Shown here piece after piece: positions 1 through 12,339 of a DNA stretch of 64,000 bases; position 1 is the first letter of the stretch; the number at the start of each line of letters is the position of its first letter. Origin of the DNA: Candidula unifasciata (Eukaryota > Mollusca > Gastropoda > Stylommatophora > Geomitridae); NCBI GenBank assembly GCA_905116865.2, contig CAJHNH020008534.1, positions 290,445 through 354,444 of the forward strand, in the 5' to 3' direction. The notes below the pieces were generated by a model, which was given only the letters and a program-made list of their open reading frames with translations, was not told where the DNA came from and did not search any database. The translations under genes were made by a program, and so were the position numbers.

Positions 1-1905
1 ACATTTAGGAAGGTCTTGGAGAAGATAGTTGCTGTAAAGCTGCAAGAATTTTTGGAAAGGGGGAAACTTCTCCCAAGAGGCCTGGGAAGCTACAGGGCAG
101 AAAAAAAAAAAAAAAAAACAACACATTAGCAAATGCGGCCACTTTTGCTTTTGACGTCTATGAAGGGTTCAAGAACAGACAGGAAAATATGGTGGTAGTA
201 CTGGATCTCGAGGATGTATTTAACACATTGGGATACGACATCTTGATGACTGCACTGAAGGAGAAGGAGGCCAGTCCATGGATGGTGAATTTAGGTGCAG
301 CTGTCCTGTATTCACATCGGGTTACTCTCTGACAGGGCTCATGGACTTCAGAACCATGCAGTTTGGCCCCCAGGACTGCTATAGGGATCCGCCATTTCGC
401 CTGTGCTCTTTAACGTGTATACGAGCAAGATTGCAAGCCTAGAAGCACCAGGAGGAAGGATACTGACTTTTGCATATGATATACTTGCATATAGGCAGGG
501 GGAAGAGAGGGAACAAACAGCCCGGGAGCTACAAGCGACAGTAGACAAAGTGACTGAGTGGTTACAGAAATGAGGGCTGTCGTCCATCCAGAAAAGGCAT
601 CTGTTTTGTGGTGTTCTCTGGACAACAGAATCGTTAAAGCTAATGTTCCAAGTCTCCCGATAGATGGTAGAAACGGCAACAAGGAGAGCAAACTGAAGTA
701 TTTGGAGCCTGTCATTTAAGGACCATGTGGAGAGTGTTGTGACAAGATGTCAAAAAAGACTTAGTGCACTTAAGACTTTGGCTGTATTGACATAGAGCAG
801 AGAATGCTTTTCACTCTATATCAGCACCTGATTATGTCAGTGGTTAATTATGGCCTGGGAATGCTTACCGTCTCAAAGAGTCAAATGGACAAACTAGAGC
901 GCATAAAGAACGCAGTTATGCGGGTCATTCTGAGTTGCACCAGAAACACCATGGTGACACGTATGCGACACGTTTGCCGACTGTTGCAGTTAGGGACAAG
1001 GTGCTGCAGGCAAAGTCACGTCTCAAGGTAGCTGCAGACACAGACCACCCTGGGCGCAGTTAAGGGTCAGAGGCTGATTAGAGGGAAGCCATGGATGGCT
1101 CAAGCAGAAGACACAATCAGACAGGTTTGCATCTTTGAGAACATTAGGCGAGGAGAAGAGTGGGTGCAGTCTAAACAGTCAGACTTGTGAAGGGTCATAA
1201 TTAACCTGAGCAAGGAATGCAAATACTGGCCAACAGGTGCCACGGAGGTGGAAAATTAGCAATTAATTCAAGATAATGCTCGCTTAGAGGATTTTATCAT
1301 TTACACAGACGGTTCAGTGTCAAGAGGTAAAAGAAGTGCTTAGGGCTTCTTAGCAAAGGTTATTGGTCGACGTTTGGTGCAGGAAAGCATAGCATATGAT
1401 ACCACAACATCCAGCTTAAGAATGGAGGTGGAGGCGGTCACTGGTTAGAGAACGCGACACACATATACATTGTGATTGTTGACTCAGAAAACATGCTGAG
1501 GAAGATCAAGACAGGCAGGCTTTGCGCAGAGTGGCTTGCTTCACTGCGGAGGACACGGGTGAGGAGTATTGTCCTGATTTTTTTCATCGGGACACCACAG
1601 GTGTGTTGGGAATGAACAGGCGTGGAATACTGATGAATGATACAGCAGACGAGGTTAATGCCTTGTGCGAGAGCGTATACAGTTCGGAGGAGTTGTTGGA
1701 TCACAAAGTCTGTTGAGACTGTTGCAGGGGGGAGTGACAAGAGGTTCTGGTAGATTCTCGAGGCTCAGAGGAAAGGCAAGATGGACGTTTAATCAGAATG
1801 CTACTGGTACCATTAGTATCGGAACTCTTCAATGGCTGCTGAAGATGGGGACGGATCGCTTTAGGGAACGTTGCTGTGATGCTGGTTATTGAATCAACTT
1901 AACTC
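1..1905 (+). pseudogene. I/Nimb-like non-LTR retrotransposon, RT plus RNase H, degenerate (group A)
   Basis: A decayed copy of a retrotransposon that would copy its RNA into chromosomal DNA. The left edge is cut by the window and starts inside the RT fingers (a KVLEKIVAVKLQ-type block at 6-42). A VVLDLED block follows at 190-215, then the palm motif at 469-480, which reads FAYD instead of the family FADD, so one catalytic Asp is lost. RNase H begins near 1290 with the YTDGSV motif and passes through SSLRMEVEAVT (about 1410-1440). It ends with a block reading NATGTISIGTLQWLLKMG near 1796-1850. The frame shifts repeatedly and stops are frequent, so no protein is made. The segments at 18738-19400 and 61540-62220 are recognisable relatives. 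Exact clade (I, Nimb or Jockey-like) is my inference; that it is a non-LTR element is clear. Confidence 0.85.
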
Positions 1906-3653
1906 AAGTCAGTCTTCCATTGTCTGGCAACTGCATCTATGTCAATACCCAACAAAACCCACTTCGAGACAGTACAACAGTACTTATGATTGCCTGAAAC
2001 CAGTCTTTGTGGTGAAGCATTAGGAGGTGACAAGATGTGTCACACTTGACATAGAAAAGTGTGCCAATTATTCATCATCAGGTGCAGTTATACATAATCC
2101 ACTATCTGCTCCTCTGCCAAAACCAATGCGGAGTGTTGCAAAGTGCTGAATATATTGTTTACATTAGTAATTGATCAAGGGAACCTTTCCCTATTGTTAC
2201 ATATGAACACTTTCTGCAAATTTAATTGATAGGGCATAGCAAGTGAGAACATTTCAACTCCAGAGCTGAGGCCTAGCTCATTGTTCAGCGCTGCTCCTAG
2301 TGAAGCTCGGCCTATGAATTGTGGAGAGGATCAAGTCCATCTCGGATAAGTACATAGGGTTACGCTGGGATTGCGGCCACCTAAGACACTGGTGCCCATG
2401 TTAACTCTGGTCACAAGAAGCTCTTGCCGTGATGAGTGGTGAAGTGTTGTAGGCAGCTCAGAAGTCTTTCTGGAATAGTCCAGCTCTTTATTTCAGTAGT
2501 GTCATTTTATCTCTCATTTTCATTTATTTTTCTATTAGAGTCCTTACCTATGCTGAGAGTCATAACCTATTATGTATAATGATTCTGGATTCAATTTTGT
2601 AACTGTACAATCTTTTACAGATCTTTTGTTTTATTGTTTGTGAGTGTGGTGCTGTTTTGGTCTAATTTCAGAACTGTGTTATATTTTGACTATGATAGGG
2701 TTGCCGTCTAGTCTGGGGGCTTCTAAGTTGTGAGGAAATCGGGCCAAGTTGTGCCCAGGTATATTTGATGTTGTAGGGGAAATCATAATTTAAGTCGTCT
2801 CACCCCTAAAGTGATATTGGATGGTAATTGGAGCTACGGAGTACTTTCCTGGCTTATGCGAGCTACCATCGAACAATAGGTCACTTCATAATTTCTTTGG
2901 TTACTAGGGAAAACCCTAATAAAGATATGTGACAATTGCGTCATGTGACAATTAAGCGGCATGGCGGATTAGAAAGAAAATAATAGCAGAAAGCATAATA
3001 CCAGGAAGGAGGGGCAGGGACCGACCGTTAGATTGTACTAGTTCATTGACAAGTTGTAATGACCTTTAGAAATGTCGCGTGTAAGATGTCAGCTGTAATT
3101 CGTACCGTCCGGTGTTTGACTAATTGTGTTTAGTACTTTAAGGTGTAGGTAGTAATTGATTCATTTAGATCTCGTTTAGCAGTTAGATTCAGGATAGCAG
3201 TTAGACTTTCTTAGTAGTGATAGCTCGTTATGGGAAAAAAGACCATGCATTGTTTGTAACGTTAGCATTTGCCGACGCACCTCCAGCCAGCACTCGGCGT
3301 GTGCCATATCGTCTTTGGCATCGGGAGACAGCGAGTTGAGTTAGCACTGTACGGGGGGTGTGGTTGGAGCTCAGAGCTCATTTCATGAACGCGAAATGGT
3401 GATCTAACGATTTTAAAGTTAGAAGCAGTCTGGTTTCAGAATAAGGAGCACTTCTCCTCCTGAGGCTGAGACCTCCATGAGTTCGCAGCCTTAGATAATA
3501 AAGATTGTATGAGTGCTCAACTAGTGTTACGCTTGGGACATTTTTCTGATGCTCAAGCTGAAGCGAAAAGTTATCCTCTTCAAGTCTGTATCACTCATGC
3601 TCTTCAGTGAAGCATATCTGAACACGCTTGGTCCCGCAATGGTGTATTAAATT

Positions 3654-3663
<10 letters not shown>
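1906..3663. other. Intergenic stretch; possible solo LTR at 2943-3540
   Basis: No coding frame of note. The part from about 2943 (TGTGACAATT) to 3540 (GGGACA) has LTR-like geometry: it begins TG, ends CA, is about 600 bp long, and has an AATAAA signal at 3497-3502, some 40 bp before the end. TGTGACAATT also occurs 15 bp earlier at 2928, so the left edge is uncertain. No matching 5 bp target duplication is visible and no internal gag/pol follows, so this is a tentative reading. Confidence 0.3.

Positions 3664-3701
<38 letters not shown>
3664..3701. repeat. Poly(G) run, 38 nt
   Basis: An uninterrupted run of 38 G directly after a T-rich tract. It is the longest of about 17 G or C homopolymers of 10 nt or more in the window. 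Confidence 0.97.
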
Positions 3702-3702
<1 letters not shown>

Positions 3703-5815
3703 ATATATTTTATATCCTTCAGCCAAATGAGAATTGATATTTTGAGAGAAATTTTAAAATATTGTATTCAATGGGTCGTCTTTGACAGAATGTCTAAATT
3801 CCCTACCATTATAATCTATCTGTGCTATAAATTAATGCAAAAATACGTTCACTTTCTTGGCCTGTTGTCAGGTGCACAACGTTTTATCTGTATATAGTGC
3901 CTGTTGTTATAGAAGGATCTTTTCTTTGTTTTGTCAGTGTAGCTTTCCGAGTGACTTATGCCCTCCAGTTCATTTATAAAAATAATCCCATTTAAATAAT
4001 GCCTAAACTATTCTACTTTCTCTCGTGTTTAAATCTTTCTGTCGTCGCTACCTCCTGCAACCATCAAATGTCTTGTGCAATATTTTCTGTTTGTTTTTGT
4101 TTTACTGTTGTCCCAATTCTGCCTTCCACTCTTGTTGATCTTTTGGGGTCCATATGGGAGGCTACACACAAACAGAGTTGTTTTTCGATTGCACTATCTT
4201 CTTTTGAAGCCCTACTCAAAAATCTTAGGCGTTCCTGTTATCGTTATCGTGGCGGCTTTAGTGTAAAAACAAAGGTGGTTTCGTTTTTCGGACTGGGCAG
4301 AAAAACACACAAGAGACAGGCGACTGTCTGAAATGCAACATTTGTTACACCAGAAAAAACTGTGAATGTGTGTGTGTGTCTTTGTGTGCGCGCGCGAGCG
4401 AGTTGTGTGTGATTGTAGGCAAAGATTCAAGCCAAAGAAAATTAAAATGCGCTAAAATCTTACCTGGTCGCTTAGTCTACGCGTAAGAGGCAGACAGAAG
4501 ATAAAAACTTGGTTACTTATCAAATGTAGCATTTATACAAAATATAAAATTTGAAACTATTACATGTGAATTACCACAACGGAAGCCAATCGCAAACACA
4601 AGCCCGTGGTTGTTGTTACCACAATCCAGGTAATAGAGATTATGTATGCGAAGGAAATAACTTTAGGAAGCAAAGATTATATCTGCATTTTTTTTTTCAA
4701 ATTATAAAAATGCATATTTATGTGGTATACTCCTTATCCTTCCTCTCTTTCCCCCTTCTTCTGTCTTTTATTATTTTTTTCCTTTGAGCAGAGGTTCTCA
4801 ACCATAACCAGCTCCAATGCCTCTTGTTTCCTAAATTCTCTCCCAGTTCTTTCCATTTGTCCTTCACATATTCAGATATCTGACTCTAAACTATCTTTTC
4901 GTAATTTAGATATATACTTTAACCGGCTTTCCTATTTAATTCTACTACCCAAGATTGACTGTTGCATAGAAAAAAAAAAGCAATTAGAAGAATATACGAA
5001 TATGTTACAGTGGGGTGAAAATAATATCATCTTGTATCTCCGCCTAATGCCCTTTGGAAACAATAGATTTTCGAATACTGTCGAACCTTAGTAAAATTAT
5101 TAAAATCGAGTACATTATTTGTCCGAAAACCGATTTTAATGCTTCTCAGTATAGTCTGAATAGCCTGAATAGTTCTTAAGTCTCTCTTTTTTTTAATGTT
5201 GCATTTTAATTCTTGATCAATAAAGATTCCAATGTGCGTCTGCACTGTAGCTTAATGTGCATTCTATGTGTTTCTTTTTATCCGTTTACCTGTGCCAGTT
5301 GAGGCTGCTACCTGACGTTCTAGAAATCTTAGTGTTTATATTCTTGTGAAAAGCCACACTATCACATGTCAGTTTGTATTGTTAATTTCCTTTACCTGAA
5401 AAGCATCGTAATAACACGGATATTCAATAATTGAATACTCCACCCTTTAATAAGTTTTTTAACCTTATAAAAAAACTCTTCATAGTTTTTCTATTTAATC
5501 GTTCATTAGGCTGCAGAAGAAAAGTTACACAATTGACAGGTGTTTTCTTTTGTAATCATCAATTTATGAATGTACAATGTGTCAGAAACACAATACACTT
5601 TAAAGTGTGCATGTGTTAGAAAATAGTAAATGACTTTTGAAAGGGCTGCCACTTATTCTGTATTAGGACCGACGAGCAGTTACGGGCTAATAAGTAGCTC
5701 GGTATTGTAGAAGGGTTAGATCATGAGTCTTTGTCTTTAAAGTTGTCTTAAATCTGTATCTAATTTACTTACAGACGCAACTAGACATGGAACCATGAGT
5801 TGAGTAATGAGTTAT
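3702..5815. other. AT-rich intergenic DNA, nothing recognised
   Basis: Open frames here are short and low-complexity. A GT/GC alternating tract lies at about 4366-4410. No splice-bounded exon or transposon motif was recognised on either strand. Confidence 0.6.
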
Positions 5816-6785
5816 GAGTTAGATTATCTTCACAGCACTCCAGACACATCTATAGGCGCTCAGATTCCCATCTCAACATATTCATCAGCGTCGTGCGGTT
5901 AATAATACCAGTCCTATGTTGGTTAACAAGACTTCGTGTGCGTCCAGTGTGCTTCACATGCTTGGCAGTGCCGATCTTTACTCCCAATTAGCGTATATTA
6001 GCAGTGATATTGACACGTTGCTTCAAAATTCCCCAGAACGTCCTATCTCTCTAAGGGCAATGACAATGTCCGCGCGATCCAAAGGTCGGCTATCTTCAAT
6101 TAATGCAGCACCTGCCAGACTATCAGCTCTCTCATCACCAACAATGCCTGCACGCCCTGGGACAAATATGAAAGTAACTGCACACATAGGAGAATTTTTC
6201 AAAGACAAGCCACTGTCTGCGTAACCAGCCTGCCTCGACTAGCCGGAGTAAGCTCAAAGAATCACTCAGCATTCCTGTGATCCCAGCCATACAAAAGCCT
6301 GTGTCACCGTCATCACCTCCATCGTCATGCTGCTGGTGGTCATGGAGATGGCGCCGCTGGCTTCCTGAACTGTTCTGCCTGAAGAGCGAGCTGTAAATGT
6401 CCATGCACTCTTATGTCCTCGTATAACGGACCCGTCTGTGAAGATCACCACATCTGTCTCATCTGACTTGTTACTGAAAAGCGCTCATACCTCGGCATTG
6501 ACAGCGGCTGGATTCTGCTCCCGACAATTCCTACTGAGCGTCACGACACAGGAGAATGTGAGATTGGGCGCTTTAAACGCTGTTATCCACTCCTCACCTG
6601 GATGGATGTTTGTAAGGCTGCAAACCTGCATGATGTCATCCTCTGCCTTACCCAACCATGATTTGCTCCTTTTAAGCCTATTGCCCCTTTTCTTCACGAG
6701 CACGTGGTGCAAAGTGTGCTTCGGATCTGAGCTTGTCTTGAGGTATGCACGAGCCCTGGAGATCGTGATCCTGCACCATACTTAG
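5816..6785 (-). pseudogene. Group A retrotransposon 3' part: RT thumb and RNase H
   Basis: Read on the minus strand, 6712-6485 encodes the RT-to-RNase H linker seen in other group A copies (KRSKSWLGKAEDDIMQVC, then HPGEEW). 6451-6266 encodes RNase H motif I (IFTDGSVIRG) and the TTSSMTMEVM block. 6208-6023 encodes the last RNase H motif (GIVGDERADSLAGAA). The three pieces lie in different frames, so the copy is broken by indels. The 3' end near 5816 has a decayed TAAC/TCA-type tail. It matches the copies at 41620-43010 and 51365-51908 in motif order. A different LINE fragment joins it at about 6780. Confidence 0.85.
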
Positions 6786-6940
6786 GATATGGCTCCATGC
6801 CTTCACGTAATAATTTGGTGAATATTTAGTTGTTCTCCATGTTTCTGAACCATACATCACCAGTAGGTAAACCACAGAGTTCAAGACACTTGTCGTCGAA
6901 AGACAAGGACACTTAGAAAAACCTTTGTTCAAAACATAAG
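6775..6940 (-). pseudogene. LINE C-terminal fragment (group D)
   Basis: The minus strand encodes a short block with YGSETWRTTKY, the C-terminal signature of RTE/CFDP2-like LINE reverse transcriptases (V-L-x-Y-G-x-E-T-W-R-T-T-K). Only about 50 codons are recognisable. It abuts the group A copy at 5816-6785, so one element probably inserted next to or into the other. Confidence 0.6.
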
Positions 6941-7109
6941 GCAAATCTGACATAAACGCAAGTAATATTGGTGAAATCAGCGATCCCTGGATGCCAAATT
7001 GACATATCACGTATACAAATGGAAACACACATTCGAGTGAACTCTGGCACCCCCTCCCCCTTTTTTTTCAGAAGAGTATTCTGTTTAACATTCCGGAAGC
7101 AAAAAATGC

Positions 7110-7480
7110 AGGCAGCTACGCAACACCAATTAGCAGGGGGCTAATTGTGGACAATCTTCGACCAAGGACATTCCGGCGGTGCTCATTCGGAGAAAGGTCA
7201 GGTGAACCAGCTGACCACGCTATCAGGATGATTCCATGTTGCTGAATAAATTCAGCACACGAGCTCGATGAGGCCATCATCATGGTGGATGTCATTACCA
7301 TCTATGGCTTTCAGAGCAGGCGGAACAATTAGTCTCTGTATTTATTTATGATATCTTGGGCCAATTAAGTTGCCTTGGATGATGTAGAGTGGGGTCCTGT
7401 CGTGTATGTAGAAACATCCTCAGACCATGACAGAACCCCTACTTTAATCGACCTCTCGGTTAGAGTCATCAGTAAAGGGC
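7110..7480 (-). pseudogene. Tc1/mariner-type transposase remnant
   Basis: On the minus strand, 7300-7116 contains HGIILIAWSAGSPDLSPNEH followed by NVLGRRLS. This corresponds to the last catalytic region of Tc1-family DDE transposases, usually W-P-A-x-S-P-D-L-N-P-I-E-H followed by a W-x-x-L-G-R-R-like block. Upstream (7470-7330) a decayed block with VGVLSWSED and PHSTSS corresponds to the region before it. The flanking frame is full of stops. No terminal inverted repeats were identified. A 46 bp piece (7187-7232) occurs again at 8801-8846. Confidence 0.65.
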
Positions 7481-8588
7481 TCTCCTTGTCGTCGCCAAGC
7501 AACAAGAGCGATTCTGATTGGGGAAAAAAAAAGGGGGGGGGGGACGTCAAGTAGCCAGTCCGCATTCAACTTAATGTCTGAGAATCGTGCTTTGACTGAC
7601 AATAACGTTTACAGCTGAAATCTTAGAATGGAACAAGTAACTAAACTTCTTTTAGATTGCATGGTTTTTGCATTTAATGAAACAACCATATGTCTGCCGA
7701 TTGTTAAATAAATTAGTAGTAAACTATGCCCATCAACAGTCACTGTTCACCAACAGTCACCGATTGTTAGTCAGTGCGATTAATTGATCTGTTTAGTTGT
7801 ACAACAACAACAACAGCTTTACAATGTCAATGTTTGGTCAACTAACCACATTGCGCGTGATTACCCCGGTTGTCAGTGAGTTCTTTTATGAAGATAGCAA
7901 ACAAATTTTTACTAAAATCGTTCTTTATTAAATTTTCAAAGAGATTATAAAAAGTGTATTAAGAATAACAGCATGGTCCTTGACTTACAACGAGAAGCAT
8001 ATACTTAAATTTTGGCTATGTAAGCTCTTCTTTTATTTTGTATTTTACAGATTTTATGGGACAACCTTATACGTCATTCAACAACAAGAGAATTGTCATC
8101 TAAATCTAGGCAAGATTCGACCATTTTAAGATAACTTTCTTCAGAAGCGGCTGAGGTGTCTTTTACCTGATGTATGCTCGTTGTCTTTTTCTTTAACATA
8201 TGAAACTGTAGACACCACTGTTATGAATCGCCTCGGTGTGATAGAGGTTATTGTCATTCCCCGTCTAGAAAGTTACAAGGGTTCAATTCCTAAAGTGGTA
8301 GGACACTCCCTGACCAGTACTGCTCTGGAGGGGACGCAGTATCATACTCATGAATACCAAACAATGTCTCAGACGTTGAACACGTTATACTGTATTCTAC
8401 TAAATAAAAATGTAATCTACCAGATAATCTGTATTTGCCAAGATTAGTTTCCATTATAATAATACTAATATCACAACTATTACATACCATTTTTGATCCT
8501 CTGAAATAAAGAAGACAAAGTAAACAACGCGACTCTAAATTATATACGGTATAATCACATTAAATATTTAAAACAAATATGCCCCCTC
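7481..8588. other. Intergenic, no gene recognised
   Basis: AT-rich sequence with an 11 nt G run at 7533-7543 next to an A run. One 88-codon frame at 8181-8447 resembles no family I know and lacks splice signals. Confidence 0.5.
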
Positions 8589-8640
8589 CCCTATCCTCTC
8601 TCTCTCCCCCCCCCCTCTCTGTCTCTCTCTCTCTCTCTTC
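8589..8640. repeat. CT-rich microsatellite with a poly(C) core
   Basis: Alternating CT with 10 C at 8606-8615. Simple repeat, no coding content. Confidence 0.9.
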
Positions 8641-8800
8641 ACTCCTCTAAAATGTACATGTTAATTAGTGGGCTAATACCTGTACTCTTGAGATATCGTT
8701 AGTTTCATTTTAAGTTACACATGTAAGCTAATTCAAATTTTATAAAAACTGTCTTAGATTTAAATGAATTAACAAGGAAACACGCAGACACTCTACAGTG

Positions 8801-8846
8801 TCGGAGAAAAGTCAGGTGAACCAGCTGACCACGCTATCAGGATGAT
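8801..8846 (-). repeat. Isolated 46 bp duplicate of the Tc1 transposase fragment
   Basis: 45 of 46 bases match 7187-7232 in the same orientation. The flanks are unrelated, so only this small segment was copied. Strand follows the transposase reading of the source. Confidence 0.8.
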
Positions 8847-9059
8847 GAGAACAACAGGGCAAAACTCACTGATAAAACGCAGGTCTCAGAAGTATAAATA
8901 CGAACTGTTGGAGAAGGTAAGGCTTCTAGGAAAATGACACTAGGGTAGTCTAACATACCCCATCAACTAACTAGCCCATACGGTGATTGGACCCTCTCAT
9001 TGTATATCTGCATCTAAAAATGCGTTATGATACCAATCTTATGAGATTTTTTGTTTGTT

Positions 9060-10010
9060 TTGGGTTTTGTTATATATAAAGTCATAACACCATATGCCCA
9101 GGAACCTTAACAACCCGAATCTAATTAGCTCATGCACGATTTGCCCCGACCCCCACTGATCCACAAGTACTTAAGACTGCGGCATGAAACCCTCCCCATT
9201 TGTATTCACTTTTTTTATTCTATATACATTATTAGTATCATCTGCAGTAACTCCACGGTGCGCACTAAAACCTCTTAAGTAACCAGCCGTCACAACAATT
9301 TATCTACTTTCTAAGCCACTGGCACCTCTATTTTGCCATATTTTTCAAACTATATAAAGTTATAGCATCATTTGCCCAGGAGGCCTTCATGACTTTAACC
9401 AGTCAATTTATCAACTTGACCCCTTCACTAAGCTACTGACACCTAACACCTCGACATGACATCCACTCCTTTTCCACAACTTTTCATCTTTTTAAAAAAA
9501 TATAAATTATCGCACCATATATAGTGACCCTACATGACCCCTAGAACCGTTAGGTAACTTGACCCCCTTGCTGAGCCACTGGCATCTACTACCTCGACAC
9601 GCTACCTTTCCCTTTAACACAATTTCAATTTTCTTTTAAAAATAAAAACATAACACCATATAAGCACCTCATGTCACTAGCCAACATGACGACTTAACAC
9701 CTTGCTGAGTACCAGTACCTGACATTGCACTACGACACCCTCCTCTTTGTCATAATTTTCCAGTATTTATTTTTACTCAATATAAAATCATAGTACCAAA
9801 TACTGTGACCTTCAATGACCCTCCCCCCCCCCCCTTTCCCCTCATCTCCTCATGTACCTAGCCGACAAAACTTGACTTCCTCACTAAGCCACTGAGACAC
9901 GACATCCACTACATTGCCTAAAAGTGTCATTTTGTTTAACTCTATATAAAGTCACAGCGTGCATGTTGATGATCACAAACTGTCAATTTCATCGCCTAGC
10001 TGTACACTAC
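9060..10010. repeat. Decayed tandem array, period about 130-160 bp
   Basis: A recurring block of the form tatAAAgTcATAacACCATAT appears at about 9071, 9221, 9351, 9501, 9641, 9781 and 9943. Between these, a second block of the form CTRAGCCACTGRCACCT recurs at about 9313, 9436, 9572, 9702 and 9882, followed by CTACCTCGACACGACATCC-like sequence. That gives six to seven diverged units. One unit has a 12 nt C run (9823-9834). No open frame is conserved across units. I do not recognise the family. Confidence 0.7.
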
Positions 10011-10137
10011 CATAACTATAGCTGACAGCCGACCCCACACGAGACCCCGGAGAGTCATGATCGCCCTCGCCACTCCCATTTCACTGCTGATACCCACACC
10101 CCTCTATTTTATCATCACTTTTATATATGTATTTATG

Positions 10138-10243
10138 TCCGCTGGGTCCGCTTTAGAAAAAAAAAATGCTGCTCCGTCAGAATCTGAACCCATGGCCTTC
10201 TGATCCACAGGCGAGTGTCTGGCCGCTGCACGACGGCGTCTGC
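10138..10243 (-). repeat. tRNA-derived SINE head, truncated
   Basis: The minus strand reads as a Pol III type 2 promoter head: an A-box-like CAGCGGCCAGACACTCG and a B-box-like GGGTTCAGATTC about 40 bp later, then a T-rich stretch. It aligns with the head of the complete SINE at 23382-23650, sharing the GGATCAGAAGG core, so it is a second copy, truncated shortly after the head. Not a functional tRNA: no paired acceptor stem. Confidence 0.65.
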
Positions 10244-10480
10244 CTTGAGTGTATGTGTGTAGGCATATTTATGTGTGTCAGCCAGCAGGTATACATGGAT
10301 TCCCGCTTGGGCGTGTGCGCATGTGTGTATATATCCATGTGTGTGTATGCAAACGCGTATGCGTACATTCACACAAGGGCCTACAGACACGTATGTGTAT
10401 ATATATGTGTGTGTTTGTGTGTGGGTGTGTAATTGTACATGTATGTCTATATATGTGTGTGTTTGTGTGGAGTGCATACC
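10244..10480. repeat. GT-rich compound microsatellite
   Basis: Degenerate (GT)n, (GTGTAT)n and (ATATGT)n sequence. It produces overlapping low-complexity frames on both strands that I do not regard as genes. Confidence 0.85.
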
Positions 10481-10689
10481 AACAACCTCCGCAACAATCC
10501 TCACTAGCTACTAGATTAGCGCTCCAAGCCACTAGTTTTGGTATAATTAACATTTCTTAGCCAATAAAGTTGGCACAAGGAAACCAGACCACAATTAAAA
10601 CCTATAATGCTCGCAGCAGGTTAAACGTGTTTTGTTTTTCCTAAATGGATGGATAGAATGGAGTTTACATTCCCAAGGAGTGGAACACC

Positions 10690-11400
10690 TCAGATCATCC
10701 TAAAATGGGACTAGTTATCAAACAAGATAAGACAGAATACATAATAATAACAAGACAGAGGAAGTATATAAACTCTGGCTTCATACAAGTCGATAATATT
10801 AAAATCAAACGAACGGAAACGTATAAGCATTTGGGTGCAAACTTCAACTGCTCTAACATTCTGAGAAAGGAAATAAAACCTAGAATATAATCTGGTAATA
10901 AGGTATTCCATCCCCTTCAACATATGCTTAAGTCAAAGTCTCTATCTGGCAACACCAATATCAAAATAAATAAAACGTTGATAAGACCAATCGTTTTATA
11001 TAGTTCTGAAAATTGAGAGCTTATCTAAAAGATATAAAGCCTCACCACAAATTTTCGAACATACAGTATTACAACGAATCTTTGGACACATCAAAGATGC
11101 AAACAGCGGGGAATGGGGAGTGAGAAGCAGCAACGTAATTTATCATCTGTTTAAATCACCATTGATCACTGGCGTCATAGGATCTTATAGACTGAAAAAG
11201 CTTGGGCATAATGAGAGAGTGTCAAATGACAGATAAGAAAAACTATACAAAAGGGAGCTGAATGGTCGTAAGCCCGAGGCAAACCTAGCAGAGGAGGGAG
11301 AGACCTGCAAACACTTGGTGTCACCAACTGGAAAGAGAAGGCCAACCAGAGAGCTGCAGCAAAGAACCTCCAGGGCTCGGAACGCTGAAGAAAAAGAAGT
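10690..11400 (+). pseudogene. RTE-like LINE reverse transcriptase C-terminal half (group D)
   Basis: The plus strand encodes a block with TETYKHLGANF (10819-10851), then HMLKSKSLSGNTNIKIN, TLIRPIVLY, and downstream pieces equal to the VLRKIFG and WRIRKNEELYxLY regions of RTE-type LINE proteins. The run ends with a LGVTNWKEKAQNRAxW-like region near 11310-11350. Stops at 10888-10890 and later, together with frame changes, show that it is dead. It is 5'-truncated, and no clear tandem tail is visible at its 3' end. Neighbouring group A sequence begins at about 11400 on the opposite strand, so the two are convergent. Confidence 0.75.
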
Positions 11401-12290
11401 ACAACGGCATCATCTGTGTAGATCAGTACGTCCGCCTAATCTGAATTTTCAAATGTTAGCCTCTGCATTGACAGCAACTGGATTCTGCTCCCGACAGCTC
11501 CTACCAAGCGCGCAACACAGGAAAAGTTGCAGTTGAGCACCTAGGGCACAGGTATCCATTCTTCACCGAAGTTGATGTCTGTAATACTGCAGACCTGTAG
11601 GTATCGTCCTCTGCCTACAGAGTATTGATTTGCCCCTTTTAGCCTCTGGCCATTTTTCCTAAAGAGAACACTGTGCAGAGAGGTCTTCAAATACGAGCTT
11701 ATCTGCAGGTATGCACGAGTTCTCCGTATCTTCATCACATGTCGGAAAGCCAATAAAATATCTCAATGCTACGCAACAGGTGTCTCTAGTGCACCTCTTC
11801 GATTTGAATATCGCTGACGGTAAGTCAGCAGTCTAAAGTATATTCGACGGGAGAAAGAACCAGTCCCTGCCAGTCCCTGGAACAGTAGCAGAAACAGTCT
11901 GCTTGATGCTGGCGGTGGCCAGGACCCTTATTGCTGATAAACCTTTGCGGGCCTTCGTTATAACATGGTCGACGTGGTCTTTGAAGGACAAACTATGATC
12001 AAACTTCACACCCAGATATGTCATCGGGTATGTTCTCGTCAAAGTTCGCCGCTAATTTCCACCACTGGTAGGTCTGCCTCAACGATATGCGTGTTTAAGG
12101 AGAACCACGTTATTAAGGCTTTTGAAGACTTGACATGTGCACTGGAGTCCACACACCAGGAGAAGATGCAATCAAGTTCGCTCTGCACTGGCAATCTCGT
12201 GTCGCTTTCTTCGATGTCGATAGACCAAAATGTGGCCTTCACATGTTTTACCTATTGCCAGAGATCACAATGACGATCGAGCAGTAATTT
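11400..12290 (-). pseudogene. Group A retrotransposon fragment: RT palm/thumb and linker
   Basis: Reading the minus strand, 12242-12039 corresponds to the RT region after the YADD box (KATFWSIDIEESDTRLPV...). 12042-11833 continues with the YLGVKFDHSLSFKDHVDHV block typical of I/Nimb-like RT thumb regions. 11753-11541 has the RRTRAYLQI, VLFRKNGQRLKG and GEEWIPVP linker blocks. RNase H is present only as a start. The fragments sit in three frames. It is cut at both ends: no YADD box on the 5' side, no RNase H catalytic core on the 3' side. Confidence 0.8.
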
Positions 12291-12339
12291 TTAAATTGTT
12301 TTCTCGCTTTGTTTCTCTGCTTCGACATTCACTACAACC

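Noticed and set aside
10133..10560. Overlapping frames of 61-123 codons on both strands
   Set aside because: GT-rich low-complexity DNA plus a SINE head.
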